This document shows, one piece after another, positions 63,201 to 64,000 of a stretch of 64,000 bases of DNA. The DNA is from Symbiodinium natans. Its lineage: Eukaryota; Sar; Dinophyceae; Suessiales; Symbiodiniaceae. Made by a program: the position numbers and the translations under genes. Position 1 is the stretch's first letter. Every line of letters starts with the position of its first letter. The notes below the pieces were generated by a model that was not told where the DNA came from, did not search any database, and worked only from the letters and a program-made list of their open reading frames with translations. The stretch is from NCBI GenBank assembly GCA_905221605.1, contig CAJNDS010000085.1:1-64000 (forward strand), written 5' to 3'.

Positions 63201-64000
63201 TCTTTGTGGCCCAATGTGGCCCAATCCCAATCCATGCTCTGTTGCAGGGAAGAGGAGCCGAAAGGGAGGAAAGAAGGGCGAGGACACGCACACGCAAGCA
63301 AAGCCTGAAGGGGCGGGCTTCAGCATGTGCCATGCTCAGGACTATGATTCCGGGTATGGCAAGGGTTATGGCCTGGCACTTGGGGTGCTTGCTCGGTGCA
63401 GGAGCAGTTCCAAGTGTCTAGTCCTGTGCAGGCGCGCCCCGGAACAATTCAAACATGGGAAGCTCCAATGCAGGCAGAAAGTGAACGAAGTTTGAACGAG
63501 TTGAGAGTTCGACCTTCTCTTCGCGCGTCAGGAGGTAAGCCTGCCAAGGACGCAGCGCAGGCCATGGCTGATGTGTTTGTCCCCTTTCCGCCCTGCACCA
63601 CGTGCAACGTGCAAGCTGGCGGCGAGGTCCACCACTACCCACCGAAGGAGATGGCCGCAGACGTCGGTGCTCCTTCTGCAGTTTCGTACTGGCATGCGTC
63701 GTCTCTCTGCCCAGCTGCACTTTCTTCTGACTCCGCCTGCAGGTTATCCAGTTAGGGGTGGGCAGACCTTGTTGATTGAACGCCTGACCTGGTTGATCAA
63801 TCGGGCGTGCTCACAATTAGAGGTGTTTTTGGTTTCTCTGATCTGATTCTTCCATTGCCAGGCGTACTTTCCTTGGGAGGCATCTGAGGCGCAGAGTCGC
63901 ATCGACTAGCCTTGCAACAGGTCTTCAGCTTTCGTAGTGCACGCGCACTACGTGCACGTGCCACCAGGCAGACATTGAGAGGGAGTTTTCAAAGTTTTGC
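60207..64000. other. Unassigned stretch with possible Gly/Gln/Pro-rich exons
   Basis: Plus-strand pieces that look protein-like are at about 60366-60450 (MASGDRHVAYTGGFSGGYAG), 61055-61140 (GPMGPMGPMPVQRILAEF), 62045-62140 (MSLSPGLPNMSRAQPSSNVQ) and 63395-63530 (QEQFQVSSPVQARPG). They could be exons of one low-complexity protein gene but could not be joined, and no family is recognised. A (GT)n tract lies at 62156-62180. Confidence 0.3.

Overview
The window looks like nuclear DNA of a dinoflagellate, most likely of the Symbiodiniaceae type. The evidence is: multi-exon genes whose reading frames join across GT, GC and GA 5' splice sites and almost always resume at AG|G; relics of the 3' part of the dinoflagellate spliced leader (DinoSL) in the retrotransposon LTRs and in the left flank; four perfect plant/dinoflagellate-type telomere heptamers; many simple repeats; and a Ty1/copia element with a dinoflagellate-like polyprotein. 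The organism call is inference; no rRNA or organellar marker is present.

Layout. 1-12.3 kb: a (TAG)n microsatellite split by a complete Ty1/copia retrotransposon on the minus strand (989-11737). Its 453-bp LTRs differ at one base. A putative half-tRNA(Met) primer site and a polypurine tract lie at the expected places, but gag, protease, a linker and integrase-RT-RNase H sit in four ORFs, each displaced +1 from the last. 12.3-24.2 kb: a graveyard of broken minus-strand coding pieces of unknown function, a 2.3-kb minisatellite (13.8-16.1 kb), an NsiI-like motif cluster (16.1-17.05 kb), and a frame-broken plus-strand ORF pair carrying a ubiquitin-specific-protease-like domain between ~90-bp direct repeats. 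24.5-27.4 kb: telomere-like blocks around a large inverted array, and a small MITE-like element.

From 28 kb on, every recognisable gene is on the plus strand, and three of the four act on beta- or alpha-glucans: an intronless secreted GH7 cellulase-like protein with two somatomedin-B domains (28040-29287), an alpha-glucan (glycogen/starch) phosphorylase in about 42 small exons (about 33.6-46.8 kb), a 501-residue conserved protein of unknown function (47960-49465), and a GH16 beta-glucanase (laminarinase-like) in at least ten exons (about 54.2-57.7 kb). The last phosphorylase intron is 3.5 kb and almost entirely a higher-order minisatellite with a period of about 300 bp. Beyond 57.7 kb there are only unassigned open stretches. 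The carbohydrate genes could act together in storage-glucan mobilisation and cell-wall (cellulosic theca) or beta-glucan turnover; that functional link is inference from co-location and family function.
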